From NCBI GenBank assembly GCA_023515795.1, contig JALGPX010000029.1, forward strand, positions 48,584 through 104,857: a stretch of 56,274 bases of DNA, given 5' to 3'. This document shows, one piece after another, positions 20,546 through 31,415 of this stretch (the stretch's first letter is position 1; each line of letters starts with the position of its first letter). The position numbers and the translations under genes were made by a program. The stretch is from Amoeboaphelidium occidentale. Taxonomy: Eukaryota > Aphelidiomycota > Aphelidea. The notes below the pieces were generated by a model. That model was not told where the DNA came from and ran no database searches. It saw only the letters and a program-made list of their open reading frames with translations.

Positions 20546-21968
20546 TTAAGACAGAATTAAGTAATTATCCAGTTTAAAGTCAACAGAATCTGCAATTGAC
20601 TTAACGTAATTATACTTTGTATTACACTTGCATTTCAAACCAGCCGTAAAGTTCTTGTACAGAGCTGCGCCATTAATCCTTGTCAGATAGCCTTTTGATA
20701 TCAAACTGACAAACTGAATGTAAATATCAATAGATGGTTCCAAAGGCTCTTCTAGAATGTGAAAGAATATAGCCAAAGCTCTGTCTGCAGCGAATGCTTT
20801 CGGTCCTAGTTGAAACGTGTTCATTCTTGGTCCTTTTCCAACTCTGCCTTTACCCTTTTTACGACTAGTTGTTACATTACCAAAGAACTTGGCATCGTGT
20901 TTAGCGTCGTTATAACTAGCGATAAATGCAGCGATTAGCAAATATTTTTGTGCTGTAGTGAGCTTTTCCGTTTCATCCATCTTCCATAATTTCCCCGAAG
21001 GTTCTCGCTTCATGATACTAACAAGACCATATCTCAAATCAGACTGAACAGCGTCCATAAGATGTTTGCTATTTGCAGACTGTCTTCCGCTAATAACAGG
21101 CTCAACGTATTTCGGGAACAACCTTCTAGCCACATGTATCATATCGTAAATGTTCAAAGTGATATCATAAAGCGAAGAAACAATTATATCAGATAAGCCC
21201 ATAAAACAATTCTGAAACTCCTCAAACGACGTAAAATTCGTTGCCCATGGCGGAAGCTGTCCCTGATATGTCTCAAGAAAGTCCTTTATAAGAATTGATG
21301 CCACTTTCTAAACATAAATTCAACAGCCTATAAAAAGAAAGTGTTACCCTCTTCGAATAATCTGGAAAGAATATTGTAATCGGTTGAAACGAAGCAGCAT
21401 CACCACAGAACAAATCAAAAGAATTATTCGAAATGAACACCACGCGCAGTCTGCCTTCTGATAATTCACCCAAACGCAAAAAGAAACTCAGAATGTGTTG
21501 GTTCATGAAGAGCAATTTTTCAGCAGAATCCAAAATCAACAGCTTTACGGAATCAGACGGAACCGTAAACGCATCCACTGCTTCTTCGTCTTCTTCATTC
21601 TTAATAACGCATTCTTCTTTATGACACCACTCTGATATTTTACTCAGAAAAGTCGCTGTTGTTTCAGACCTGCTTTCGGGATATCCAGCTTTGTTTAAGA
21701 TCTGTGCCAGAAGTAGATTAGGCTGGCCAATACATGAAACAGCATCAACGTAAACAAATTTAAACGGTTGCACCAGGAGCTTCTTCTCAGCAGGATCCCA
21801 ATTATCTTTTGAGTTGATGTGCTGAAGTAAAGATTTAATAGTCAGAGTTTTCCCAGTGTGCTTCGACCCAAAAACAAAGACAGGCCTATGCGCATTATTG
21901 GCAACAGTGAAAGTATCAATTAATTTCTGAAGCTGCTCCTGTCTTTCCGGTACTAAGTTGGTTGCCAT
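20546..21968 (-). CDS. ORC5: Origin recognition complex subunit 5
   Basis: Exons (minus) are 21968-21348 and 21307-20546 (460 aa) around a 40-nt intron. An AAA+ domain (about residues 10-210) has Walker A FGSKHTGKT and a sensor-like region VVFISNNSFD. The C-terminal domain contains YLLIAAFIASYNDAKHDAKF and LGPKAFAADRALAIF, which match ORC5. An ATG at 22025 in the same frame is possible, but its codon would overlap the PEX11 start. The ATG at 21968 aligns with known ORC5 N-termini, so I chose it. ORC marks replication origins and loads MCM. Confidence 0.93.
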
Positions 21969-21979
21969 TTGATTAAAGT

Positions 21980-21987
21980 TGAAACAA
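21980..21987 (+). promoter_or_regulatory. TGAAACAA element between ORC5 and PEX11
   Basis: Lies in the 55-base divergent promoter, 12 bases before the ORC5 start and 36 before the PEX11 start. It is one of several copies of this word near start codons. Confidence 0.35.
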
Positions 21988-22023
21988 GTCTGGCTGGGTG
22001 GGAATCTGTTTGTTATCTGCGAC

Positions 22024-22737
22024 ATGAGCGATTCTTACGTTCTACAGACGGCTGAGAAGTGGACAAAATTCAGTGCAACGACGGTCGGTAGAGATAAATT
22101 GTACAGACTTGTTCAGTACTTTTCAAAGTATTTGGCTTTCTATTTGCAAGCTTCCGGAACACTTGAGAAGTCAACAATAGAAAAGCTCACACGTTTGAGT
22201 AGCGCAGTTGGCTTAGCAAGAAAGCTTTTCAGAGTTGGAAAGCCAATTGACTTTTTCCAAACGATTATGAAGTCTGTCAACATAAAGGATGATGTTATTC
22301 GTTATTGTGTTGTTGGTCGAAGCACTTTTCTGGCTGGTTGGTTGACTTTGGATATTTTCCAATGGTTGAATGCTCAGAAAGTTATTGAGATTCAGGATAT
22401 CAAAACTATTAACCGCACTGCTGCAAAGTGTTGGTTGTTGGGTTTGATTTGTGCTGTTACAGCGGATTTGTACAGATTGCGTAACAATTTGCAAAGGCTT
22501 GAAAGTATCGAGAAGGGTGGTTTCAAGGCTTTAAAAGAAGATGAAGTCCTGCGTAAAGAGCATTTGATGTTTAAGGCAGAACAGCCTAAGCTTGTTATGG
22601 AATTGTTACAAGACTCTTTAGACGTTGTTATTCCAGCTGCTTTGTTGGAATATCTTCCAGTATCACAAGGTGTTGTTGGGCTAGTTGGAACAATTACGTC
22701 ACTAATGGGTGTTTACAATGCATGGCCTAGGAGCTAA
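22024..22737 (+). CDS. PEX11: Peroxisomal biogenesis factor 11
   Basis: Single exon, 237 aa. VGRDKLYRLVQYFSKYLAFYL at the start matches the amphipathic Pex11 membrane-remodelling helix. The internal FRVGKPIDFFQ segment and the C-terminal VIPAALLEYLPVSQGVVGLVGTI..SLMGVY are also typical. Pex11 elongates peroxisome membranes before fission. The gene is head to head with ORC5. Confidence 0.94.
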   Translation: MSDSYVLQTAEKWTKFSATTVGRDKLYRLVQYFSKYLAFYLQASGTLEKSTIEKLTRLSSAVGLARKLFRVGKPIDFFQTIMKSVNIKDDVIRYCVVGRSTFLAGWLTLDIFQWLNAQKVIEIQDIKTINRTAAKCWLLGLICAVTADLYRLRNNLQRLESIEKGGFKALKEDEVLRKEHLMFKAEQPKLVMELLQDSLDVVIPAALLEYLPVSQGVVGLVGTITSLMGVYNAWPRS

Positions 22738-22887
22738 TGGTAGCGAGTATCGAGTAAACAATAAAGACGATTCTACACACTGATGCTTGAAATTGATTGG
22801 CCCATTGTGTTTCATTGGCTCGAGTGATAAGGTTACACCACAAGATTGGATGCCTATCTTTTCCAGCATTTGAAGCATAATACGGAA

Positions 22888-24219
22888 ATGAGCGATTATT
22901 TGGTGGGAGATAATAAGCCTACCTTGTCTTATTCTGTGCTTAATGCTATGGAAAAGCTAATTAGAGATTTTGATACGATCCCATGGCATGTTTCACCTTA
23001 TCCACTCAATTATGACACCAAACAGCAATCTTCAGAAGAGGATAAACATGATAGTGGGTCTGACGTCAGCTCATCGAATACTGTGGTATCTTCCGCTTCA
23101 AGTGGTTCTTCTACAGCAACTAAATGCAACACTTCAACATTCAGAGAACACAATTCTTCATTAAGATCTCCGACTCAGGCTGATGGGGTTCCTTTGGATT
23201 GCACGGTCTTGTGGGTTCCTGCTGAGATGCATCCTAGTGTCGCGCCATGTCAGTATGGAGAGCTTATAGATCGTCTCAAGTCTAAATCACAACTACCATC
23301 CACAAATTTGAGAAGATCCACGAGCGATGCAGGAAGAAGGCCCAAGAGACAGCATACAAAAACTTTCCCAGCTATCGCGGAAGAAAAGGGAAGAATGCTA
23401 AGAAGAAAAAGCATGGAAGAAGTTGGCGTGGACTCGATTTCTCATCAGGTAGGAGCAACTCTGAAACGATCAGTAAGAACTAAAACGAGAAAGCGCGTCA
23501 AGGCACCAGAAACTCAAAAGAAGTCTACTTTTTCTAGTCAGAGCACACCGAAACGTCACTCCTCGTTGAAGGACGTGTCCTTTTTGGACTCTTTACTTGG
23601 AGTACCTCAACCGGAAATTAAGAAGAATGAGGTTGAAAAGAAGCGAAGTTCTTTTGCATCAAAGGTTTGGGGTGTTGTTGCATTCTCCTCAAGAGAAGGT
23701 CAAAAGAAGGAAGTCGAACAGAGACATCTTGACGCAATGAGGATACTGGAAAACTCCACAACAAAACGAGCAGTCTTCTTGATATCTCATCAAAAGATTT
23801 CCTCTCCTAGACCTCTTCTACAACAAGTTGTCATAAGCAACCTTATGCAGAATGTCATGAGTGATACCGAAGTCAGTATTGCGAGTGTGAATGCGGGAGA
23901 GGAAGCAAAAACATTAACCGCTATGGATATTCCTAAACCTGGTCAAATGCCATTCCAGAAGTCAAGTTCTGGCAAATCAAAATTGCGTACAAAGAAGAAG
24001 CACAGAAAGATGTCTCCTGGTCAATTACTACAACCGGTTAAAGTCTCCAGAAAGAAGGGATCGGACTGGAAATCGTTGTATTCTGATGATTCGGGGGATG
24101 AGGATGACTACGTCGTCTTAAGAAGGAAGAATAGCAAAGAAAATGACGAAGACGAGCTGGATGACGAAAAACCACTTGGTTTGGTTTTTAAAACACCAGC
24201 AATAATGGCACAAGAATAA
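22888..24219 (+). CDS. Zds1/2-family protein (PP2A-Cdc55 regulator)
   Basis: Single exon; the first in-frame ATG is at 22888 (443 aa), although the open frame continues upstream. Near residue 110 it has VLWVPAEMHPSVAPCQYGEL, like the conserved WVPA-HPE-AP motif of fungal Zds proteins. At about residues 295-325 FLISHQKISSPRPLLQQVV then ISNLM matches the Zds C-terminal domain (YRLSH-KLA-PRRPL-QQV-ISN). The rest is Ser/Lys-rich and disordered with an acidic tail. Zds proteins hold and regulate the PP2A subunit Cdc55 in mitosis and polarity. The family is known from fungi, which supports the identity of the organism. Confidence 0.8.
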   Translation: MSDYLVGDNKPTLSYSVLNAMEKLIRDFDTIPWHVSPYPLNYDTKQQSSEEDKHDSGSDVSSSNTVVSSASSGSSTATKCNTSTFREHNSSLRSPTQADGVPLDCTVLWVPAEMHPSVAPCQYGELIDRLKSKSQLPSTNLRRSTSDAGRRPKRQHTKTFPAIAEEKGRMLRRKSMEEVGVDSISHQVGATLKRSVRTKTRKRVKAPETQKKSTFSSQSTPKRHSSLKDVSFLDSLLGVPQPEIKKNEVEKKRSSFASKVWGVVAFSSREGQKKEVEQRHLDAMRILENSTTKRAVFLISHQKISSPRPLLQQVVISNLMQNVMSDTEVSIASVNAGEEAKTLTAMDIPKPGQMPFQKSSSGKSKLRTKKKHRKMSPGQLLQPVKVSRKKGSDWKSLYSDDSGDEDDYVVLRRKNSKENDEDELDDEKPLGLVFKTPAIMAQE

Positions 24220-24225
24220 ATACAT

Positions 24226-25938
24226 TCAATCGAAAATTTCTGTGTACGATTCCAGAATCGTTTCCAACACAACAACATGATAGAACACATCATCTCCTGA
24301 ATTCTTTGACCCTGTCATTAGAGAAGATGCCAATGCTACAGCAAGGTTATGAATATTCATGTGGTTTGATTCCTGATATGAGGAAACACGGACTAAATGA
24401 CCAGCAAGAACTTTCAAAGTGGCATAGTTTGCATCAGGTAATTCATTCACCAACTCGTGAATTCTTAAAAGCTTCTGCTTCTCATTTTCAATTTTTGCTG
24501 CTTTCATGAAGGGACTGTATAATTTTTGAGTCATCAAAGGATCAGGCAATTCTTTAAAGAATGACTAAACTGTTAAAGCTTCATAAAATTTGAACAAGAT
24601 ACCTTTAAAACAGAAGCGTAATCGTACGCATCAAATGCACTTCCATCAAACGCAGCACCTTTAGTGGTCTCAAGCAACTTTTTCAATTGACCAACTTTTG
24701 CAGCGTTTCCATGAGCACGGTAAATACCATTCGAATCCATACCAATTAATTCAATAGTATTGATGCATTTTGTGACAACAAGAGGAACATCTCTAGCATC
24801 CCTAACAGCAAGCGTACCTAAGTCAACTCCAAATACTTTATAAGTTTGAAGAGAATCGTCGCTATTTGAAGGAGGAAGAGAAGCTGCTTGACTCAGGAAC
24901 CTGCCCAAATAATCATGCAAATCTTTCTTCAAGTCAAACTGGCCCGCAGATACTTTCAAATTTTTGCAATTATTTGCCTCCTTTTCAGAAGTCTTTTGAA
25001 ATTCGTCAACAAATTTCAAAACCATTGCATTAATTGCAAGTGAAGCTTCTTCGTCAGCCTCTTTCAAACTGGTAAGTAGATGAGGCAGACTAACCCGAAA
25101 GTATTCTTGTTTAGCATCAAAAAATTCCTTAATTAGAACTAAAGGTTGAAACAGAAATGCAAATGGATTTACCTTCATAATTGTCTTTGCTAGCTTGAGC
25201 TCTAATCCAAAAATCTTCCTCGCTTTTCTTCTTTTGGAAAATTCCAGTCAACCCACGAAGGCCATGATGTTCTTCTTGTTTGAAACCAGGTGTTTGACTT
25301 CTGAACTTTTCTAAATCAGAAGCAGAAGTTTCATATTTAGCTTTTGCCTTCTCAACCTGATTCTCAACATCGTTCAACTGTTTCTGATGTTTTAGTCCCG
25401 CTTCCTTAATCTGCTTCTTGCTTCTCTCAACATTCTTCTGCGCAGTGTTTAGTTCGTCATGAATGTCATTGTACGCCTTTGAAACCATTAAGCGGTCTGT
25501 CGCAATACCGCCAGTGGATGAGCGTATGCCTTCCCAGATCGACCCAAAAGAAGGCTCCATGTAGTGATCATCTTTGATTTTCATATCATCCATTGCCGAA
25601 GACAGTTTGTACATTCCCTCTGCGTATTCCTTCTCCAGGGCAGCCCTTCTCTTTAGCACAAACATTAAATCCTTCAGGTTCTGTGAGTCAATCTTTAACC
25701 TCTTCAGCATACATTCCAAAGAGTCTTCGCAGTTTACCATATCTTGCAAAGACCTCTCGATGGCTTTGTCAAGTTCAGAATCAGCATCGACTTCAGCCGT
25801 ATCCAAAGCGCCACCGTTGGAATTATCATAATTAACTTCCTGATTACGGTAATCTTCTTCATCGTCTTCCTGAGGTTGATAAGAAGCTTTCTGTCTCGAC
25901 AAGGTTGTTCTATTTCCAGTTGATGGTTCGCTCAACAT
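24226..25938 (-). CDS. F-BAR plus RhoGAP protein (Rgd1-like)
   Basis: Exons (minus) are 25938-25173, 25138-24603 and 24564-24226 (546 aa), with introns of 34 and 38 nt. Residues about 65-330 are an F-BAR domain (helical; KRRAALEKEYAEGMYKL). Residues about 350-546 are a RhoGAP domain starting FGVDLGTLAVRD, with GIYRAHGN containing the catalytic arginine finger of the family. The order F-BAR then RhoGAP and the size resemble yeast Rgd1, which acts on Rho3/Rho4 and cell polarity. It stops in TGA, 6 bases from the convergent Zds gene. Confidence 0.9.
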
Positions 25939-25991
25939 TCTGAAGTGAAACGTACACAAACGACAGAGTTTCCCTTTTGGTTAAAAACAAG

Positions 25992-26724
25992 ATGGACGAA
26001 ACTGGTCACAGAGACCTCTTGGAATCATTCTTCAATGATCATAGTCGATGGGCCAATGAATTAATGCGCAGGTACAGCCAAGAGCCTCAGCGCAGATATC
26101 ACACTTGGGATCACATAACTTCAATGTTTACGAACTTCTCAAAGAGCTTTACCTTGAGCGAGAATGATGAAAAGATTCTAACGCTTGCTATTCTGTTTCA
26201 TGAGTAATTTCCTTTATGTCTTTAGTATTGAACCTCTGCTTTAGCGCAGTTTATGATCCAAAGAGATCAGACAATGAACTGCAGAGTATCGAACTATTTG
26301 AACAATTCTGGAATGATCTCAAAAATGATGAGAAGGTAAACACTTTTATTAAAGTTGTAACTAATTGAAGGATATCCGTGTGCATGATCAAGTTGTTCAA
26401 TTGATCAAAGCCACAATCACACACAATTTAGTTTCAGACGTTGACAAGAGAGTATGCGAGATATTTCTAGACTTGGATCTTGAAGTGTTATCTCGGAACG
26501 AAGAAGAATACAAAGCATATGCGAAACAGATACGACAAGAATATGCGCACTATCCTGATGAAGAGTTTAGAAACGGAAGAATACGAGTACTATCTAACTT
26601 TATCAAACGAGATAAAATATACTTTACAAACACATTCAGTGAAACAAGGGCCAGGGAGAATCTGAATTCGGAATTGACACTGTTGAAGTCGTCGAAGAAA
26701 TATTGTGCTTTTCATGCAAAATGA
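25992..26724 (+). CDS. HD-domain metal-dependent hydrolase-like protein
   Basis: Exons are 25992-26203, 26245-26335 and 26371-26724 (218 aa), with introns of 41 and 35 nt. RRYHTWDHI near residue 38 and FHDAVYDPKR at the first splice junction supply the histidines and Asp of an HD superfamily metal site; THNL near residue 125 may add another ligand. This pattern is that of the predicted HD proteins of the COG4339 type. The substrate is unknown. It stops in TGA about 40 bases before the Fanzor-associated repeat begins. Confidence 0.78.
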
Positions 26725-26763
26725 TCAACGAAAAAACTGACATAATTCGTACTCGCACGATCA

Positions 26764-26808
26764 TTAATGCGAATTGACTCAATACACGAAAATGCCTTAA
26801 TGCGAATT
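26764..26808. repeat. 12-bp direct repeats at the putative Fanzor element end
   Basis: TTAATGCGAATT occurs at 26764-26775 and again at 26797-26808, 21 bases apart. They lie just past the HD gene, where the repeated Fanzor flank begins. They may mark the element boundary or a target-site feature; this is inference from position only. Confidence 0.35.
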
Positions 26809-26932
26809 CGGGCTATCGCTGATCATGGCTTTCCCAGCTACCCAATTGGAAATCCTCTCAAGTACCTGCACCATGATCAAGTTGTGTTGAAACATCAGAC
26901 TAGTTTCCCCTACGGAACGCTTCTGGCTTTTC
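26797..26932 (-). ncRNA. Second copy of the Fanzor 3' flank (candidate guide-RNA scaffold)
   Basis: Near-identical to the stretch 26934-27060, with a few base differences, and keeps both arms of the inverted repeat (TGATCATGG at 26820-26828, CCATGATCA at 26871-26879). Its presence beside a gap suggests a second Fanzor copy or haplotype. Confidence 0.4.
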
Positions 26933-26933
26933 N

Positions 26934-27032
26934 GAATTCGGGCTATCGCTGATCATGGCTTTCCCAGCTACCCAATTGGAAATCCTTTCAAGTACCTGCA
27001 CCATGATCAAGTTGTGTTGAAACATCAGACTA
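26934..27032 (-). ncRNA. Candidate Fanzor guide RNA (fRNA/omegaRNA) scaffold
   Basis: Starts at the Fanzor stop codon (27030-27032) and runs away from the gene, the place where Fanzor guide RNAs are known to be made. It holds a perfect 9-bp inverted repeat (TGATCATGG at 26950-26958 with CCATGATCA at 27001-27009) and inside it a 5-bp stem (TTTCC at 26960-26964, GGAAA at 26978-26982). Part of the outer arm is self-palindromic (TGATCA), which weakens the evidence. No transcript evidence is available here. Confidence 0.45.
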
Positions 27033-27384
27033 GTTTCCCCTACGGAACGCCTCCGGCTTTTCACCACCATTGGCATTCATGTGAAAGGCAACTCTTCTGA
27101 TGTTTCTTGCTCCATTCACATCTCGATTCCAGCGGGTCCAGCAGTTGTTATTGTTGCAACTCTTGATCGACCAGATATCAGATTGAACCAATTCATTATC
27201 ACACAGCGAGCACAATTTGCTTGTCCTAAACTCAGGAACCAACCTGCGCCTTGTTCTTCGTTTCAATTCCAAAAAACGATGTTTGTTTGGAGTGGGTGGA
27301 TGTCCTCTGGAGTTGTGACTGAAACCTCCACCACCATAAGCAATCACAACATCTTCAGCACCAGCAGCAAGCTCCTTATATAAA
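27030..27384 (-). CDS. Fanzor nuclease, C-terminal fragment (RuvC-III end)
   Basis: About 118 residues ending at TAG. It begins in the LYKELAAG helix, then has VVIAYGGGGFSHNSRGH, PEFRTSKLCSLC and C-NNNN-C. CSLC plus CNNNNC are the four cysteines of the zinc ribbon. EFRTS carries the glutamate that serves as the rearranged RuvC-II residue in Fanzors, by analogy. WNRDVNGARNI carries the RuvC-III Asp. The tail EKPEAFRRGN resembles the RP-x-F end of TnpB/Fanzor proteins. All catalytic residues of this part are kept. Confidence 0.85.
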
Positions 27385-27385
27385 N

Positions 27386-28617
27386 TGCAACTCTTGATCG
27401 ACCAGATATCAGATTGAACCAATTCATTATCACACAGCGAGCACAGTTTGCTCGTCCTAAACTCAGGAACCAACCTGCAACTTGTCCTCCTCTTCAACTC
27501 CAAGAACAAGTGCTTGTTTGGAGTTGGTGGATGTCCTCTGGAGTTGTGAATAAACTTTCCACCTCCATATGCAATCACCACGTTATCCAAACCACCAGCA
27601 GCAAGCTCCTTATATAAAGTATCATACGCCTTCTGTCGTTTAATTCGCGTCTTCCACCGGAGTCTTCTCCAACGCATGTCTCGGTAGAACCCAAGAAACT
27701 CATCGCGATATTCCAAAACATGTAACAAGTGTGTAATGTAATCATCTGTATTATAACAGCACGGTGTTGTAGTTAAAGTAATCGCCATATGCCTGTCACG
27801 ATCAGCTAATCCAAGTGTTTGCCTTCTTGGTAGAGTATTTAGTCCCTGATATCTCTTGCCAGCGACTGTTTGAACATTCCAAAACATCAGCAGCGGTATT
27901 CCCAGCCACGGCCACATACAGAGAGTTTCTTCCAGGGTCCAAAGCAACAACACGAGTCTGCCCATTAATTTCCAGAGGTATAAACTCCCCCTCATAGTTG
28001 TAACCCCAATCATTGATCTCAGATCTCTCAAACTGTTTCATATTATGCTGATGATACTTAACACCATTAGTAGAGACAGAGAAACCAAAACGCTTTGTAT
28101 CCGTAGTGAGTTTGTCTACGTTGAATGCTCGGCGCCACCATTCCATCGCATTCAATCTGAAAACCACTTTATCTCTAGGAACCACAATCCCAATATTTTC
28201 GGAGGTCATAAGATCATGTAGAGCGTCTGTATCAATGAGTATGAACTTCTGTTTAAAAGCACTGATGGGAGTGAGACTAAACAATCTCAAACCTCTCCCG
28301 TGTATCCCATTCTCCAAGCGATTCTGAGCATCTTGCTCATAATTTTTCACAAAAGTTTTCAAGAGCCTGGACATCGGTTTTAAGTATGTCCACCAAGATG
28401 CCTTAAGAGAGTCCTCATTTAAAGGCTGATTATTCAGAATAATTCTCAGTTTTTCGTAGTAATGATTAATTCGATCATATATCAGATTCAGTTGCTCCGG
28501 AGTAACAGCCTCAATGATGTTTAGCGGAATAGCGTAGAATCCTTCGTCCTCTTCAGTTCGTGTGATGTCATTCATTGCTACTGTAATCACCTCGTTGAAA
28601 TCATCTGCACTTAAGAA
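27386..28617 (-). pseudogene. Fanzor, middle to RuvC-I, RuvC-II and half of the zinc ribbon
   Basis: Covers the helical region (from SADDFNEV), the RuvC-I strand VVALDPGRNSLYVAVAG with its Asp, then the helix pair YRDEFLGFYRDMRWRRLRWK and the EFRTSKLCSLC region up to the gap. The frame changes once shortly after RuvC-I (near 27800-27830), without a plausible intron, so this copy is either damaged or has a base error. FY-D-RWRRLRWK matches the Fanzor pattern LdFY-rrfrrLrfk. Copies elsewhere in the genome would be needed to know whether an intact version exists. Confidence 0.8.
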
Positions 28618-28618
28618 N

Positions 28619-29270
28619 TATTAACAAACGTTTTCAAAAGCCTGGACATCGGTTTCAAGTATGTCCACCATGATGCCTTAAGAGAGTCCTCGTCTAAAGG
28701 CTGATTATTCAGAATAATTCTCATTTTTTCGTAGTAATGATTAATTCGATCATATATCAGATTCAGTTGCTCCGGAGTAACAGCCTCAATGATGTTTAGC
28801 GGAATAGCGTAGAATCCTTCGTCCTCTTCAGTTCGTGTGATTTCATTCATTGCTACTGTAATCACCTCGTTGAAATCATCTGCACTTAAGAAAGCTCTCA
28901 ATTGTTTACCAAGTTTCCAAATCAACCATTTCTTTATCCACTTCAAAAGATTTGTGACCACATGGTTTTGATAGTTTGTGGAATGCATTCTCGCCATGTT
29001 CGAACTGAGCTGCGCTAGTTTAGTAGCATCATTCCACGCCAAATGATCAGGCCTGCAACTCGAATAGATCTCATCCATATACTCATTAATAGAAGGAGTT
29101 GAAACAATCTTGTGTTGGTGTGGATTTCTAAGAGCATCAATGGAACATACTGCTTGATAGAACTCTCTCATAATCCCATCACTAAATCTTAAGTCTGGAA
29201 TGGGTCTGTTCTATTCAATCGTCCAAATCACGTATCCATTCAATAGACGTGAAACTTCAACTTGGATGTC
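28619..29270 (-). pseudogene. Fanzor, middle fragment
   Basis: Covers the segment from DIQVEVSRLLNG through the helical domain to LLKTFVN. It carries at least one in-frame stop (in the IE-NRPIP region), which the copy at 30213-31414 does not have. Sequence otherwise overlaps that copy with scattered substitutions. Confidence 0.75.
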
Positions 29271-29271
29271 N

Positions 29272-29685
29272 AGGAACTACAATCCCAATATTCTCAGAAG
29301 TCATAAGATCATGCAGAGCGTCTGTATCAATGAGTATGAACTTCTGTTTAAAAGTACTGATGGGAGTGAGACTAAACAATCTCAAGCCTCTCCCGTGTAT
29401 CCCATTCTCCAAGCGATTCTGAGCATCTTGTTTATAATTATTAACAAACGTTTTCAAAAGCCTGGACATCGGTTTTAAGTATGTCCACCAAGATGCCTTA
29501 AGAGAGTCCTCATCCAAAGGCTGATTATTCAGAGTAATTCTCAGTTTTTCGTAGTAATGATTAATTCGATCATATATCAGATTCAGTTGCTCCGGAGTAA
29601 CAGCCTCAATGATGTTTAGCGGAATAGCGTAGAATCCTTCGTCCTCTTCAGTTCGTGTGATTTCATTCATTGCTACTGTAACCAC
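29272..29685 (-). CDS. Fanzor, middle fragment
   Basis: An open stretch of about 138 codons from VVTVAMNEITRTEEDE to ENIGIVVP. It overlaps the neighbouring pieces and shows no break. It is a further partial copy. Confidence 0.7.
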
Positions 29686-29686
29686 N

Positions 29687-30211
29687 AGTACTGATGGGAG
29701 TGAGACTAAACAATCTCAAACCTCTCCCGTGTATCCCATTCTCCAAGCGATTCTGAGCATCTTGTTTATAATTATTAACAAACGTTTTCAAAAGCCTGGA
29801 CATCGGTTTTAAGTATGTCCACCAAGATGCCTTAAGAGAGTCCTCATCCAAAGGCTGATTATTCAGAGTAATTCTCAGTTTTTCGTAGTAATGATTAATT
29901 CGATCATATATCAGATTCAGTTGCTCCGGAGTAACAGCCTCAATGATGTTTAGCGGAATAGCGTAGAATCCTTCGTCCTCTTCAGTTCGTGTGATTTCAT
30001 TCATTGCTACTGTAACGACTTCGTTAAAATCATCTGCACATAAGAAAGCTCTCAATTGTTTACCACGTTTCCAAATCAACCACTTCTTGATCCATTTTAA
30101 AAGATTTGTGACCACATGGTTTTGATAGTTTGTGGAATGCATTCTCGCCATGTTCGAACTGAGCTGCGCTAGTTTAGTAGCATCATTCCACGCCAAATGA
30201 TCAGGCCTGCA
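29687..30211 (-). CDS. Fanzor, middle fragment
   Basis: An open stretch from CRPDHLAWNDATKLAQL to RLFSLTPIST. Differences such as FLCADDF for FLSADDF show that it is a different copy or haplotype from the piece at 28619-29270. Confidence 0.7.
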
Positions 30212-30212
30212 N

Positions 30213-31414
30213 TAGTGAGTTTGTCTACGTTGAATGCTCGGCGCCACCATTCCATAGCATGAACTCTGAAAACTACTTTATCCCGAGGAACAACAATCCC
30301 AATATTCTCAGAAGTCATTAGATCATGTAGAGCGTCAGTATCAATGAGTATAAACTTCTGTTTAAAAGTACTGATGGGAGTAAGACTAAACAATCTCAAA
30401 CCTCTCCCGTGTATCCCATTCTCCAAGCGATTCTGAGCATCTTGTTCATAATTGTTCACAAAAGTATTCAAGAGCCTGGATATCGGTTTCAAGTATGTCC
30501 ACCAAGATCCCTTAATAGAGTCCTCATCCAAAGGCTGATTATTCAGAATAATTGTCAGTTTTTCGTAGTAATGATTGATTCGATCATATATCAGATTCAG
30601 TTGCTCCGGAGTAACAGCCTCAATAATATTAAGCGGTATAGCGTAGAATTCTTCGTTCTCTTTTGTTCGTGTGATTTCATTCATTGCTACTGTAACTACT
30701 TGGTTAAAATCATCTGCACTCAAGAACGCTCTCAATTGTTTACCAAGTTTCAGAATCAACCATATCTTGATCCATTTTAAAAGATTAGTGACCACATAGT
30801 TTTGACAGTTTTTGGAATGCATTCTCGCCATATTCGAAATGAGCTGTGTTAATTTAGTGGCATCATTCCACGCCAAATGATCAGGCCTGCACCTCGAGTA
30901 TATCTCATCCATATACTCATTAATAGAAGGAGTTGAAACAATCTTGTGTTGGTGTGGATTTCTAACTGCATCAATGGAATATACTGCTTGATAGAACTCT
31001 GTCATAATCCCATCACTAAATCTTAAGTCTGGAATGGGTCTGTTCTCTTCAATCATCCAAATCACGTATCCATTCAATAGACGTGAAACCTCAACTTGGA
31101 TGTCGGTACAACGTGCAACAGCATCCATAATGATGTCGTTGAGAGGAGCATTGCGCAATACTGAGTTCAAACCAGTTGTAGTGGTCACGGGTTTTTCAGG
31201 CAACTCAGTATCTCGATACTACAGTTTCAACCTAAGCTTGTACAGTGGACAGTTCTTGTTGGAGATTCTCTGATGCTCCGTACTGCCACACTTGCACCTT
31301 TTGCCGCCTTCTGGTTCCTTTCGTTTCTTTCCTCCTACACTTGGCCGAATGCCACTAGAATTGCCCACATCAACTTCTACTCCAGAATGCTCAACCAAAT
31401 TCATACTCAAAAAC
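30213..31414 (-). CDS. Fanzor, N-terminal knuckle through middle domain, mostly open copy
   Basis: The longest piece. It begins in the N-terminal part (FLSMNLVEHSGVEVDVG), passes the basic GGKKRKEPEGGKRCKCG patch and knuckle, then runs open for about 340 codons from MPEKPVTTTTGLNS to AFNVDKLT. One in-frame TAG follows the knuckle. The middle region is helical and rich in Asn/Leu, as in Fanzor1 recognition domains; its role in guide-RNA and DNA binding is inferred from the family. Confidence 0.78.
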
Positions 31415-31415
31415 N

